Source: GWE2-40-63 sp041664345
GTDB lineage: Bacteria > Bacteroidota > Bacteroidia > Bacteroidales > SZUA-534
Reading direction: 5' to 3'
Assembly: GCA_041664345.1 (NCBI GenBank)
Contig: JBAYKX010000002.1
Location: forward strand, 1 to 64,000
DNA length: 64,000 bases
Shown here: piece after piece, positions 1 to 8,519 of the stretch
Layout: every line of letters starts with the position of its first letter
How positions within the stretch are numbered: position 1 is the first letter of the stretch
Program-made: the position numbers and the translations under genes
The notes under the pieces: model-generated
The model's database searches: none
What the model was told of the DNA's origin: nothing
What the model saw: the letters and a program-made list of their open reading frames with translations, nothing else

Positions 1-168
1 AAAAACCACCAACAAAGCCTCCTCTTAAATTAAAAAGAGCAGCCAAACTTTGTAAAAATTCACAAGAACGAAGATTAAACAGAAATTACCGTTAGTGTAA
101 TTTTCAATTTAGAAATTTAGGTATAACTTTATTTTAATTTATGAACTTATAACTTATACTTGAAAATT

Positions 169-879
169 ATGAAAAAAACGGTTACCCTATTTTTCGCATT
201 GATGATGTTTTTCAACTTCAATGCCACTTTTGCTCAAGAAGAAGCTGAAGAAAGTCCATTATCGCTAGGTGCCGATATTGTTAGCCGCTATGTTTGGCGG
301 GGTATGCAATTATCAACATCGCCAGCCATTCAGCCTTCCATTGAATACAGTTTTGGAAATTTAACAGTAGGTACCTGGGGTTCTTATTCCTTTGACCATG
401 TAGATAATCAGGAGGTTGATTTATTTGTGACATATACTTACGAATCGTTCGCCTTTACTTTAAACGATTACTATTCTTTTAATACCCCTGGCAACTATTT
501 TGAATGGAATAATGACTCTACTCAACATGCTGTAGAGCTTATGGCTACTTGGTCGGGCACCGAATCGCTACCCTTGTCGGTTACGGCGGGGGTATTTTTA
601 TATGGTTTTGATAAAGATGACGCAGGCAAAAACAGTTTCTCTTCGTATGTTGAGGTGAGTTATCCCTTTGATGTTAAAGGAGTAACACTTAGTCCGGTCG
701 CTGGAGTAGCTTTAAATGGAAATATGTATGCTACCGATGGTTTTGGATTGGTTAATTTGGGCGTAAAAGCAGAAAAAGAAATTGAAATAAACGAAAAGTT
801 TTCATTGCCGGTTTCGGCTTCATTACTTACCAACCCTGATGCAGGGGACGTTTTTTTAGTATTTGGATTTAGTTTTTAA
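169..879 (+). CDS. TorF-like outer-membrane beta-barrel protein
   Basis: Predicted outer-membrane barrel of 236 aa. An upstream TTG at 160 would add three residues (MKI), but the ATG at 169 begins a classic signal peptide (MKKTVTLFFALMMFF, cleavage probably after TFAQ). The mature part opens with LSLGADIVSRYVWRGMQLS, the start seen in the TorF/TIGR02001 group of putative porins, continues with alternating beta strands rich in Y/W/F, and ends in phenylalanine (FGFSF), typical of barrels inserted by BamA. The substrate cannot be read from the sequence. The gene is monocistronic, with a hairpin just after the stop. The fold is fairly sure, the family moderately so. Confidence 0.75.
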   Translation: MKKTVTLFFALMMFFNFNATFAQEEAEESPLSLGADIVSRYVWRGMQLSTSPAIQPSIEYSFGNLTVGTWGSYSFDHVDNQEVDLFVTYTYESFAFTLNDYYSFNTPGNYFEWNNDSTQHAVELMATWSGTESLPLSVTAGVFLYGFDKDDAGKNSFSSYVEVSYPFDVKGVTLSPVAGVALNGNMYATDGFGLVNLGVKAEKEIEINEKFSLPVSASLLTNPDAGDVFLVFGFSF

Positions 880-891
880 AATATAGGAATA

Positions 892-922
892 GCCCTGGTT
901 TCGAAGCCAGGGCGATTTCTTA
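892..922 (+). terminator. Hairpin after the outer-membrane protein gene
   Basis: GCCCTGG (892-898) pairs with CCAGGGC (907-913) around an 8-nt loop, 13 nt after the stop codon, followed by a weak T-rich stretch. It is probably a rho-independent terminator, although the T tract is poor. Confidence 0.55.
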
Positions 923-994
923 TTGTGCAGCATTTTCTTATGTAAAATGATTCCGTTTCTTTAATTCCGGAAAATTTTCCTAAAAGCGTGTTGA

Positions 995-1375
995 TTATTT
1001 TATTGCCACTAGGAGTGAACCGGTAATATAAACTGCTACCCAAAGCAGGTAAGCGTAACGGGAATAAAGGTGCAATCCTTTGGTCACATTTACTTCCGAC
1101 CCTTGATTAAAATAAAAGCGGTAGGCCAATAGGTTTTCAATTATCATGGCCAATAAACCGGTGTAACCAATAAACCCATGAAAGGTAAAGGGGGAATTGG
1201 CAGACCCAATAATCATACAAATAGTAGCCGTAATATCTAGTATTAATCCTAGAGTTAAAAAAGCAAGTACTTTTTTTGTGATGAGTTTCTTCCGTTGTTC
1301 GGTTATAATTCCAATGGAATATGAAATTAAAGCTAGTGTCACTAAGGTACTGCCAATCAATATTATGGATTTCAT
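995..1375 (-). CDS. Small four-helix membrane protein of unknown function
   Basis: 126-aa integral membrane protein with about four hydrophobic helices (roughly residues 1-22, 38-60, 66-87 and 105-124). A basic loop (EQRKKLITKK) follows the first helix, and a conserved-looking HGFIGYTGLLAMIIENLLAYR stretch forms the third. There are no catalytic motifs. It lies alone and converges on the upstream outer-membrane gene. Similar short membrane proteins occur across Bacteroidota, but I do not recognise a named family or function. Confidence 0.65.
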   Translation of the reverse strand: MKSIILIGSTLVTLALISYSIGIITEQRKKLITKKVLAFLTLGLILDITATICMIIGSANSPFTFHGFIGYTGLLAMIIENLLAYRFYFNQGSEVNVTKGLHLYSRYAYLLWVAVYITGSLLVAIK

Positions 1376-2155
1376 TTTTTTTTCTTTTTTCTTAATAAAT
1401 AACTATTTCTACAGGTTCAATTAAATTGAATATTTAGATATGTAGAGTACCAATTTTTTGAACCATTCGGGGGCTAAATATAATTTAAAATTTTAGATTT
1501 TAGCAATTAGTGCATGTTAGGTTAAAGTAAATTTTGAGGTGTTGGATATATAAATTGCAAATTTTCAATATTTGTTGAATTTAAAAATAATAGATAGCCA
1601 TATGTGGGCTCACCCTGAAATTTGTGGTTTGATGTAACCCCAAAAAATACTACCTTACTTTTTCCTTGATGAAAAAGTAACAAAAAATCAAGACAAAACA
1701 ATGCTTCCACCCGCTCTTCCAAATAGTAAGGCCCACGGCAAGGTAAATAAAACTCAATTTTTGGAATATTTCTGCCATGCAAATCATTTGTATGAAAAAT
1801 TTCCGTTTCAAAACGCAAGCGCCCTTGCACGTGGGGCTAACTATTTGAAATTCACCCCACCGCCCGCCCGCAGTTTTGTCAGGCCACCGCACCGTTCTTA
1901 TCTAATATTTGAGCCAGATAGCCATATGAAAATTGGATTTGTGGAATGTTTGGTAAAAAGGTGGATATACTCAGTACCTCAAAAAAAGATTAGCCCATGT
2001 TAAGGTTTTAGAAATAAAACAACACATTGGAATGCTTCTTACTCAACAACATGTTTTTTTGATTTTGAAATGGCAATAAAATTGTAATCTTTGAGCTTTT
2101 TATGCGACCAATTTTCTATTTGTTAATTGTAAGCTTTAATTAAAACCGTTTTATA
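1376..2155. other. 780-bp gap with an interspersed-repeat remnant
   Basis: No convincing gene. Open frames on both strands here (1650-1892 minus, 1701-2003 plus) have unlikely compositions and overlap a perfect hairpin: TTACTTTTTC (1655-1664) and GAAAAAGTAA (1671-1680) with a CTTGAT loop. The hairpin and the CAAAAAATCAAGACAAAAC stretch after it resemble intergenic repeats often mis-annotated as small proteins in Bacteroidota. The 12-mer GATAGCCATATG occurs twice (near 1586 and 1917). The last 100 bp should carry the promoter of the peptidase gene. Confidence 0.5.
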
Positions 2156-4351
2156 ATGAAAAGAAAGTTATTTGTATTCTTGTTTAGCTTGCTTGGGATT
2201 TCTTTATTCTCTCAAAATATTGAAAAAAAAGGGATTACTCTTTCCGATTTATATCAAACCTATTCATTTTATCCCAAGACAGTTAAAGGCCTTCAGTCGA
2301 TGAATGATGGACAGCATTACACTGCTTTGGTTGGAGATTCAGTTCTTATAAAATATAGCTATAAAACAGGTGAACCCGTGGCAACATTGGTATCTGTAAG
2401 TGATTTCAATAATCCACAAATTCAAGAAATTCAGAGTTATATTTTTAATTCCGATGAAACAAAGCTGATTTTTTACATCAATCGTGAAGATATTTACCGG
2501 CACTCCTTTACAGCCGATTACTTTGTTTGGGATTTTGAAATCCATAAATTATTGCCGGTATCATTAAATGGTTCGCAGCGATTGGCAACGCTTTCGCCCG
2601 ATGGTGCTCAGGTGGCCTTTGTTCGAAACAACAACCTTTTTATTTCGGATTTGGCGACTTCAGCCGAAAAACAAATTACCACCGACGGGGAATTCAACAA
2701 AATAATCAACGGAGCACCTGACTGGGTTTATGAGGAGGAGTTTGAGTACAATCAGGCATTTGCTTGGTCGCCCGATGGTAACTATTTAGCCTATTGCAAA
2801 TTCAATGAAACCGAAGTGCCCGTTTTTAACATGACCCTCTATGCTGGCCTAGAACCTAAAATTGAAAAAAATGGTTTATATCCTGAAAACTATGAATTTA
2901 AATATCCAAAAGCAGGCGAAAAGAATTCGGTAGTTACGGTTCATTCCTATCAAATAAAATCCGGCGAAACCGTAAAGGTAGATGTTGGGCCAGAACCCGA
3001 TCAATACATTCCACGATTGAAATGGTCACCTACAGGCGAGATGGTTGTTTACCGGCTGAACCGGTTGCAAAATAAACTGGAATTTTTGTATGCCGATGCC
3101 AAAACCGGAAAATCAATGGTTTTTTATACTGAGGAAAACAGTCGTTACATTGACGAAGGTTATTTTGATGATCTCACCTTTATTAATAATGGGCTACAAT
3201 TTATATATAGCAGCGAACGCGATGGATTTGCCCATTTGTATTTGCATGCCGCTAATGGAACGCTGATTTCGCAAGTTACAAAAGGGGCATGGGATGTGAC
3301 TGATTATTTAGGTTTTGATGCGAAAAATAAGCTGGTTTATTATCAGAGTGCTGAGTCAGCAGCAACCCAACGAGATATTTTTGTGATAAAGGCTGATGGG
3401 AGTGGAAAAAGAAAACTAAGCACCCAATACGGAACCAACCGGGCTTTATTTAGCAGTTCATATACTTATTATATTAATTATTTTTCGAACGATACAACTC
3501 CTACTTTAGTTACCTTGCACGATGCCAAAGGCAAGCTGCTGCGAGTATTAGAAGACAATGCAACACTTAAAGAAAAACTAAAAGGCTATAAATTTAGCCC
3601 AAAAGAGTTTTTTAATTATACCACCAGCGGGGGTATTACTCTTAACGGATGGATGATGAAACCCGTTGACTTTGATTCCACAAAAAAATATCCAGTGTTG
3701 ATGACACAATACAGTGGACCCAATTCGCAACAGGTGTTGGATAGGTTCCGGGTTGATTGGGAACAAGTTTTAACTGATAAAGGATACATTGTTGCCTGTG
3801 TTGATGGACGGGGAACCGGTGGTCGTGGCGAAGAGTTCCGAAAAATGACCTATCTACAAATGGGTAAATATGAAACCTTGGATCAAATTGAAACAGCTAA
3901 ATATCTTGGAGGTCTTTCGTTTATTGATTCTACACGGATTGGTATTTGGGGATGGAGCTATGGCGGTTTTATGGTTTTAAACTGCATGACTCAAGGTGCT
4001 GATTATTTTAAAACAGGAATTGCTGTGGCACCTGTTACCAACTGGCGATATTACGACAATATTTATACCGAACGATTTATGCGCACCCCGCAAGAGAATC
4101 CAACCGGATACGATGAAAATTCACCCATTTCATATTCCAATAAATTAAAAGGAAATCTATTGATTTGTCATGGAACTGCCGATGATAATGTGCATGTACA
4201 AAACACATTGGAAATATCAGAAGCTTTTGTGCAGTCCGATAAGCAGTTTGATATGTTTGTTTTCACCAACCGAAATCATTTTCTTCAAGGAGGGAATACT
4301 TATTATTATGTATATGTAAAGATGCTCGATTATATTCAGACTAATTTATAA
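2156..4351 (+). CDS. Dipeptidyl peptidase IV (S9B prolyl oligopeptidase family)
   Basis: Secreted serine peptidase of 731 aa that removes Xaa-Pro or Xaa-Ala dipeptides from peptide N-termini, probably in the periplasm. Residues 1-20 are a signal peptide (FLFSLLGISLFSQ). An eight-bladed propeller-like region follows, with the DPP4 double-glutamate motif (DWVYEEEFEY) that anchors the substrate amino terminus. The C-terminal alpha/beta hydrolase carries the triad Ser601 (GWSYGG), Asp676 (GTADDNVH) and His708 (NRNHF); the Asp-His spacing of 32 matches human DPP4. Length is usual for bacterial DPP4. The downstream dipeptidase gene fits a peptide-degradation route: DPP4 releases dipeptides, PepD splits them. 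Confidence 0.93.
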   Translation: MKRKLFVFLFSLLGISLFSQNIEKKGITLSDLYQTYSFYPKTVKGLQSMNDGQHYTALVGDSVLIKYSYKTGEPVATLVSVSDFNNPQIQEIQSYIFNSDETKLIFYINREDIYRHSFTADYFVWDFEIHKLLPVSLNGSQRLATLSPDGAQVAFVRNNNLFISDLATSAEKQITTDGEFNKIINGAPDWVYEEEFEYNQAFAWSPDGNYLAYCKFNETEVPVFNMTLYAGLEPKIEKNGLYPENYEFKYPKAGEKNSVVTVHSYQIKSGETVKVDVGPEPDQYIPRLKWSPTGEMVVYRLNRLQNKLEFLYADAKTGKSMVFYTEENSRYIDEGYFDDLTFINNGLQFIYSSERDGFAHLYLHAANGTLISQVTKGAWDVTDYLGFDAKNKLVYYQSAESAATQRDIFVIKADGSGKRKLSTQYGTNRALFSSSYTYYINYFSNDTTPTLVTLHDAKGKLLRVLEDNATLKEKLKGYKFSPKEFFNYTTSGGITLNGWMMKPVDFDSTKKYPVLMTQYSGPNSQQVLDRFRVDWEQVLTDKGYIVACVDGRGTGGRGEEFRKMTYLQMGKYETLDQIETAKYLGGLSFIDSTRIGIWGWSYGGFMVLNCMTQGADYFKTGIAVAPVTNWRYYDNIYTERFMRTPQENPTGYDENSPISYSNKLKGNLLICHGTADDNVHVQNTLEISEAFVQSDKQFDMFVFTNRNHFLQGGNTYYYVYVKMLDYIQTNL

Positions 4352-4433
4352 ATTCAGAAGGAGTTTTTTAAGGGAAACCCTCATTTTTATGAAATTTATT
4401 TACCAATTAAAGAAGAAGATCACCAAAATAACT

Positions 4434-4473
4434 TAATTTCGAATCTTTGTTAAATTACTAAACTATACGGAGG
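4434..4473 (+). promoter_or_regulatory. Candidate promoter -7 box and Shine-Dalgarno of pepD
   Basis: TAATTTCG (4434-4441) resembles the Bacteroidota -7 box TAnnTTTG. GGAGG (4469-4473) lies 8 nt before the ATG at 4482 and is one of the few strong Shine-Dalgarno sites in the window. No clear -33 TTTG was found, so the promoter call is tentative. Confidence 0.4.
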
Positions 4474-4481
4474 ACTATATA

Positions 4482-5942
4482 ATGAGCGATGCAATCAGAC
4501 ATTTAGAACCCAAAGCTGTTTGGGAGTATTTTTATCAGCTAACCCAAGTGCCAAGACCTTCGAAACACGAAGAAAAAATCAGGGCATTTATGATAAAGTT
4601 TGGTAACGATTTAGGGTTGGAAACTTTCATGGACGAAGTGGGCAATGTTATCATCCGTAAACCGGCAACCAAAGGAATGGAAGACCGGAAAGGGGTGGTG
4701 CTTCAAGGGCATTTGGATATGGTTCCACAGGCAAATAGCGATAAAAAACACGATTTTGCTAAAGATCCCATAGATGCTTATGTTGATGGAGAATGGGTTA
4801 CTGCTAATGGAACCACTTTAGGAGCCGATAATGGGAGGGGAGTGGCTGCTGCTATGGCAATTCTTTCGTCAAAAGAAGTGGTGCATGGTCCGTTAGAGTG
4901 TTTGTTTACAGCCGATGAAGAAACCGGAATGTCCGGTGCATTTGGTTTGAAACCGAACGTATTGAAAGGCGATATACTACTTAATCTTGATTCGGAAGAT
5001 GAAGGGGAACTTTATGTTGGTTGTGCCGGTGGAATTGATGGAAGCTTTTATTTCGATGCCAAATTAAAAGAGGTTCCTACGCACCATACAGCATTCAAAT
5101 TAAGCGTTACAGGCTTACGTGGAGGGCATTCAGGACTCGATATTGCTTTAGGACGCGGAAATGCCAATAAAATTATATTCCGCTATTTACATCTTGCGTT
5201 GGAACGCTACAACATCCGCATTGCAGAAATAAGTGGGGGAAATTTACGCAATGCCATTCCACGCGAAGCATTTGCTACTATTGTAATTCCAGAAGGAAAA
5301 GCGGGTGAATTGGCGGGTAATGTTGCCCAATTTGAGAAGATTATTCAAAAGGAACTGGCATCAGCCGATCCAAATGTATCTATAAAGGTTACACCCACTG
5401 AAATGCCTGAAAAAGTAATTTCCGATGGAGTTCAAAGCCGATTAACCAAGGCTATTTATGGCTGTCAAAATGGTGCTATCCGTATGAGCCAAGACATGAT
5501 TGGATTGGTAGAAACTTCTTCGAACTTAGCCATTGTTAAACTTGTAGGTGACCAAATTGCCGTTCATTGTTTGTTGCGTTCCTCAGTGGATACAGCCAAA
5601 GAGGATTTGGCAAATTCCATAGGCAGTGTATTCCGGTTAGCCGATGCAAGGGTTGAATTCACAGGAGAATATCCAGGATGGAAACCCAATATGGATTCCG
5701 ATATCTTAAAAATAATGCAATCCACCTATAAAAAATTATACAACAAAATACCTGAAATAAAAGCCATACATGCCGGATTGGAATGCGGGTTATTGGGCGG
5801 TATTTATCCACATTGGGATATGATTTCGTTTGGACCAACCATGCGTTTTCCGCATTCACCCGACGAGAAAGTAAACATTGCCACGGTAGGTAAATTTTAC
5901 AACTGGTTGTTGGAAACATTGAAAAATATTCCAAAAAAATAG
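4482..5942 (+). CDS. pepD: Cytosolic non-specific dipeptidase (aminoacyl-histidine dipeptidase), M20C
   Basis: Di-zinc dipeptidase of 486 aa, the usual PepD length (about 485 in E. coli). It hydrolyses Xaa-His and many other dipeptides in the cytoplasm. Metal-site motifs in order are LQGHLDMVPQ (His and Asp), GADNGRGVA (bridging Asp), TADEETGMSGA (catalytic Glu pair), NLDSEDEGELYVGCAGG, and a C-terminal FGPTMRFPHSP that supplies the last His. The lid or dimerisation domain lies between, around residues 190-390, beginning near GLRGGHSG. There is no signal peptide. It lies 130 bp after the DPP4 gene and 80 bp before an MFS carrier on the same strand, separated from the latter by a strong hairpin. 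Confidence 0.94.
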   Translation: MSDAIRHLEPKAVWEYFYQLTQVPRPSKHEEKIRAFMIKFGNDLGLETFMDEVGNVIIRKPATKGMEDRKGVVLQGHLDMVPQANSDKKHDFAKDPIDAYVDGEWVTANGTTLGADNGRGVAAAMAILSSKEVVHGPLECLFTADEETGMSGAFGLKPNVLKGDILLNLDSEDEGELYVGCAGGIDGSFYFDAKLKEVPTHHTAFKLSVTGLRGGHSGLDIALGRGNANKIIFRYLHLALERYNIRIAEISGGNLRNAIPREAFATIVIPEGKAGELAGNVAQFEKIIQKELASADPNVSIKVTPTEMPEKVISDGVQSRLTKAIYGCQNGAIRMSQDMIGLVETSSNLAIVKLVGDQIAVHCLLRSSVDTAKEDLANSIGSVFRLADARVEFTGEYPGWKPNMDSDILKIMQSTYKKLYNKIPEIKAIHAGLECGLLGGIYPHWDMISFGPTMRFPHSPDEKVNIATVGKFYNWLLETLKNIPKK

Positions 5943-5965
5943 AAATTTAAATTCAGTAATAATTT

Positions 5966-5995
5966 AAAGTTCAGGCTAAGTTGCCTGAACTTTTA
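5966..5995 (+). terminator. Terminator hairpin after pepD
   Basis: Perfect 11-bp stem AAAGTTCAGGC (5966-5976) / GCCTGAACTTT (5983-5993) with a 6-nt loop and a short T run. It is probably a terminator or attenuator between pepD and the carrier gene. Confidence 0.75.
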
Positions 5996-6022
5996 CAAAA
6001 ATCAATTATATAAAAAAAAAGT

Positions 6023-7417
6023 ATGACAGAAGCAATAAAAATTTCGCTCCGGGAATCTAAAGCAGCAAGATGGGCTGCCTTGGCAGTTGTGGCCTTTACG
6101 ATGTTATGTGGTTATTATTTAACCGATGTTATTGCCCCTTTAAAAGGGTTATTGGAAGGAAAATTAGGTTGGGATAGTTCCGACTTTGGGTTCTTTAACA
6201 GTGCTTACGGATGGTTCAATGTTTTCTTGGGAATGTTGATTATTGGCGGTATTATCCTTGACAAAATGGGTGTAAGGTTTACCGGATTAATGGCAACCAT
6301 TATAATGGTTTCAGGAACTGCCATAAAATATTGGGCGGTATCAACCCATGCCTTGGATGGACAGGTTTGGAAAGTGCTTTCTTTTGAAGCCCCTGCTCAA
6401 GTATTTATAGCAGGTTTAGGTTTTGCTATTTTTGCCGTTGGGGTTGAAGTTGCGGGTATTACCGTTTCAAAAATTATTTACAAATGGTTTAAAGGCAAAG
6501 AACTTGCCTTGGCCATGGGGCTTGAAATGGCCACAGCCCGTTTAGGAACTGGTCTGGCCATTGCTACTTCGGTTCCAATTGCGAAAGCTATGGGTATTAT
6601 CGATGTTTCAAGACCAATTTTGCTTGGGCTTATTTTGCTTTGCATCGGGCTTCTTTCTTTTATTATGTATATGTTCATGGATAAAAAGTTAGATGCATCG
6701 GAAGTTCAAAAGACAGAAGCTGAAAAGAAGGAAGATGATTTCAAATTGAGAGATATAATTGATATAGTTACAAATAAAGGTTGGTGGTACATTGCTTTTC
6801 TTTGTGTACTGTTTTATTCGGCCGTTTTTCCGTTCTTAAAATATGCAACCGATTTAATGATAAACAAATTTGCTGTAAGTGAAGAACTTGCCGGTACAAT
6901 ACCTTCATTGTTGCCTTTTGGAACAATCTTACTAACTCCATTTTTTGGAAGTTTATACGACAGAAAAGGTAAAGGGGCAACTATTATGATGATTGGTTCG
7001 ATATTGATTATTACAGTTCATGCACTCTTTTCAGTTCCATTCCTACATCATTGGATAATGGCCATTTTATTGATTCTGGTTTTGGGAGTTGGTTTTTCTT
7101 TGGTTCCTTCTGCTATGTGGCCATCGGTTCCTAAAATTATTCCTGAAAAGCAACTGGGTACTGCTTATGCCCTTATTTTCTGGGTTCAGAATTGGGGATT
7201 AATGGGCGTTCCTGCTTTAATTGGATGGGTTCTGGAAAAATATTGTATTACAGGTCAAGTTGTAAGAGATGGACTTACCGTGAATACCTATAATTATACG
7301 TTACCGATGATGATTTTCACCGGTTTTGGGGTTCTTGCCCTAGTATTTGCTTTCTTGCTTAAGGCTGAAGACCGTAAAAAAGGATATGGATTGGAATTGC
7401 CAAATTATAAAAAATAA
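6023..7417 (+). CDS. Major facilitator superfamily transporter
   Basis: 464-aa inner-membrane secondary carrier with about 12 hydrophobic helices in two halves joined by a charged cytoplasmic loop (around residues 223-250, rich in E and K). The MFS motif A region between helices 2 and 3 reads GGIILDKMGVR, and a second such loop, GSLYDRKGKG, lies in the C-terminal half. An extracellular insert with many hydrophobic residues lies between helices 3 and 4. The substrate cannot be assigned from sequence. Co-direction with DPP4 and pepD hints at peptide or amino-acid traffic, which is inference only. A perfect terminator follows. Confidence 0.85.
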   Translation: MTEAIKISLRESKAARWAALAVVAFTMLCGYYLTDVIAPLKGLLEGKLGWDSSDFGFFNSAYGWFNVFLGMLIIGGIILDKMGVRFTGLMATIIMVSGTAIKYWAVSTHALDGQVWKVLSFEAPAQVFIAGLGFAIFAVGVEVAGITVSKIIYKWFKGKELALAMGLEMATARLGTGLAIATSVPIAKAMGIIDVSRPILLGLILLCIGLLSFIMYMFMDKKLDASEVQKTEAEKKEDDFKLRDIIDIVTNKGWWYIAFLCVLFYSAVFPFLKYATDLMINKFAVSEELAGTIPSLLPFGTILLTPFFGSLYDRKGKGATIMMIGSILIITVHALFSVPFLHHWIMAILLILVLGVGFSLVPSAMWPSVPKIIPEKQLGTAYALIFWVQNWGLMGVPALIGWVLEKYCITGQVVRDGLTVNTYNYTLPMMIFTGFGVLALVFAFLLKAEDRKKGYGLELPNYKK

Positions 7418-7438
7418 ACTTTCAAATAAGAATATTGA

Positions 7439-7468
7439 AACCGCCTTACATTGGGCGGTTTTTTTTTA
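7439..7468 (+). terminator. Rho-independent terminator of the MFS gene
   Basis: AACCGCC (7439-7445) pairs with GGCGGTT (7454-7460) and is followed by nine or more T residues. It lies 21 nt after the stop codon, a textbook intrinsic terminator. Confidence 0.9.
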
Positions 7469-7618
7469 TGTCATGGATTCATCAATATCTAAAAAAAAGA
7501 AAAAAGTACTATCTTTAACTAGGTGAAATTGAATCTTGTTTTGAACAAAAGAAGACTTTGGTTTTTATACCTGTTAAATGGCATCCTATTTATTAATTAT
7601 CCTTAAAAACAATCGGCT

Positions 7619-8314
7619 ATGATTTTTGAAATGTATGGAACCGTAACCAAAGAGGAAAATGTGAAAACCGTGGAGCACGGTATATCACCCAATACTTTTG
7701 TGGTTGAGAATTTGGGAGTTTTTCCTGCCTATTATGGCGCTCATATACCCAGTGGTGCAATGGCTGACTCGTATTTTTTAATATTGCAGCAAAAAGAATC
7801 GACTGAAAAAATATTGAGAGCTACCCATGAAATAAAAGCAAGAATTCAATGTGAGTTTGAAGGAACTCCGGCCAGTTTGAATATTTATAATAACACCTAT
7901 TATTCCATTCGGCTGCGTTATTTGAAAGATGCAGCCAATCTTTCCAAAATTCAGGAGCATTATCGTGATGCAGGTTTTACCTTTGCTAAGATGAAACGGC
8001 TGGATGAAACGGCTATAATCTATATAAAAAAAATATTCCATATAGAATCCATGAGTGACAATGTGCTAAAGGATTCTGAGAAAGATATGTATTATCTGAA
8101 AATTAACGAGCAGCTAACTTGGAGTCATTTTAAAAGCATTATTGCTCAAGTAAGGAATAACGTTACCCTTCCCGCATTTGATGGAGCATTAGCAGTAATA
8201 TATGGTACCAAAGTGCAAGATTTGGTGCGTATTTATTGTAAATCAATGGGCTTAGCTGAGCTGGAATTATTACATAGTAAACTGGAAGAGGTTATTGCCA
8301 AATCAATACGGTAG
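7619..8314 (+). CDS. Conserved hypothetical protein, 231 aa
   Basis: Soluble-looking protein without signal peptide or membrane helix. It opens MIFEMYGTVTKEENVKTVEHG, with a mixed alpha/beta pattern and a helical C-terminus (ELELLHSKLEEVIAKSI). I do not recognise a characterised family; the pattern fits a Bacteroidota-restricted cytoplasmic protein. The frame is long and codon use resembles its neighbours, so it is probably real. It stands alone between the carrier gene terminator and a repeat region that precedes convergent argH. No catalytic motif is visible and no function is proposed. Confidence 0.7.
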   Translation: MIFEMYGTVTKEENVKTVEHGISPNTFVVENLGVFPAYYGAHIPSGAMADSYFLILQQKESTEKILRATHEIKARIQCEFEGTPASLNIYNNTYYSIRLRYLKDAANLSKIQEHYRDAGFTFAKMKRLDETAIIYIKKIFHIESMSDNVLKDSEKDMYYLKINEQLTWSHFKSIIAQVRNNVTLPAFDGALAVIYGTKVQDLVRIYCKSMGLAELELLHSKLEEVIAKSIR

Positions 8315-8350
8315 CTGATTTTTTGAACTTAATTAAAACCAATTTTTTTG

Positions 8351-8478
8351 ATTGCGGATTTCGGAAGGTTGATTTCGGATTATCGGTTTCCTTAATACGC
8401 AATCATAAATCCAAAATCCGCAATTCATTTGGTTTGTTCAATCCGCAATCGTAAATCCCAAATCCGCAATTCATTTGG
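8351..8478. repeat. Two 34-bp direct repeats with an inverted partner
   Basis: 8399-8432 and 8445-8478 match at 32 of 34 positions (core AAATCCGCAATTCATTTGG, period 46). An inverted 11-mer ATTGCGGATTT at 8351-8361 can pair with either copy. The repeat lies between two convergent genes and may act as a bidirectional terminator or be a REP-type element. Confidence 0.75.
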
Positions 8479-8519
8479 CTTACTATTTATTATAAAAAGG
8501 TTTTTCCTTTTACTTGATA

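Noticed and set aside
1650..2003. Overlapping open frames on both strands in the gap after the small membrane protein gene
   Set aside because: They overlap a perfect hairpin and repeat-like DNA, resemble no family and lack start signals; probably spurious translations of an interspersed repeat.
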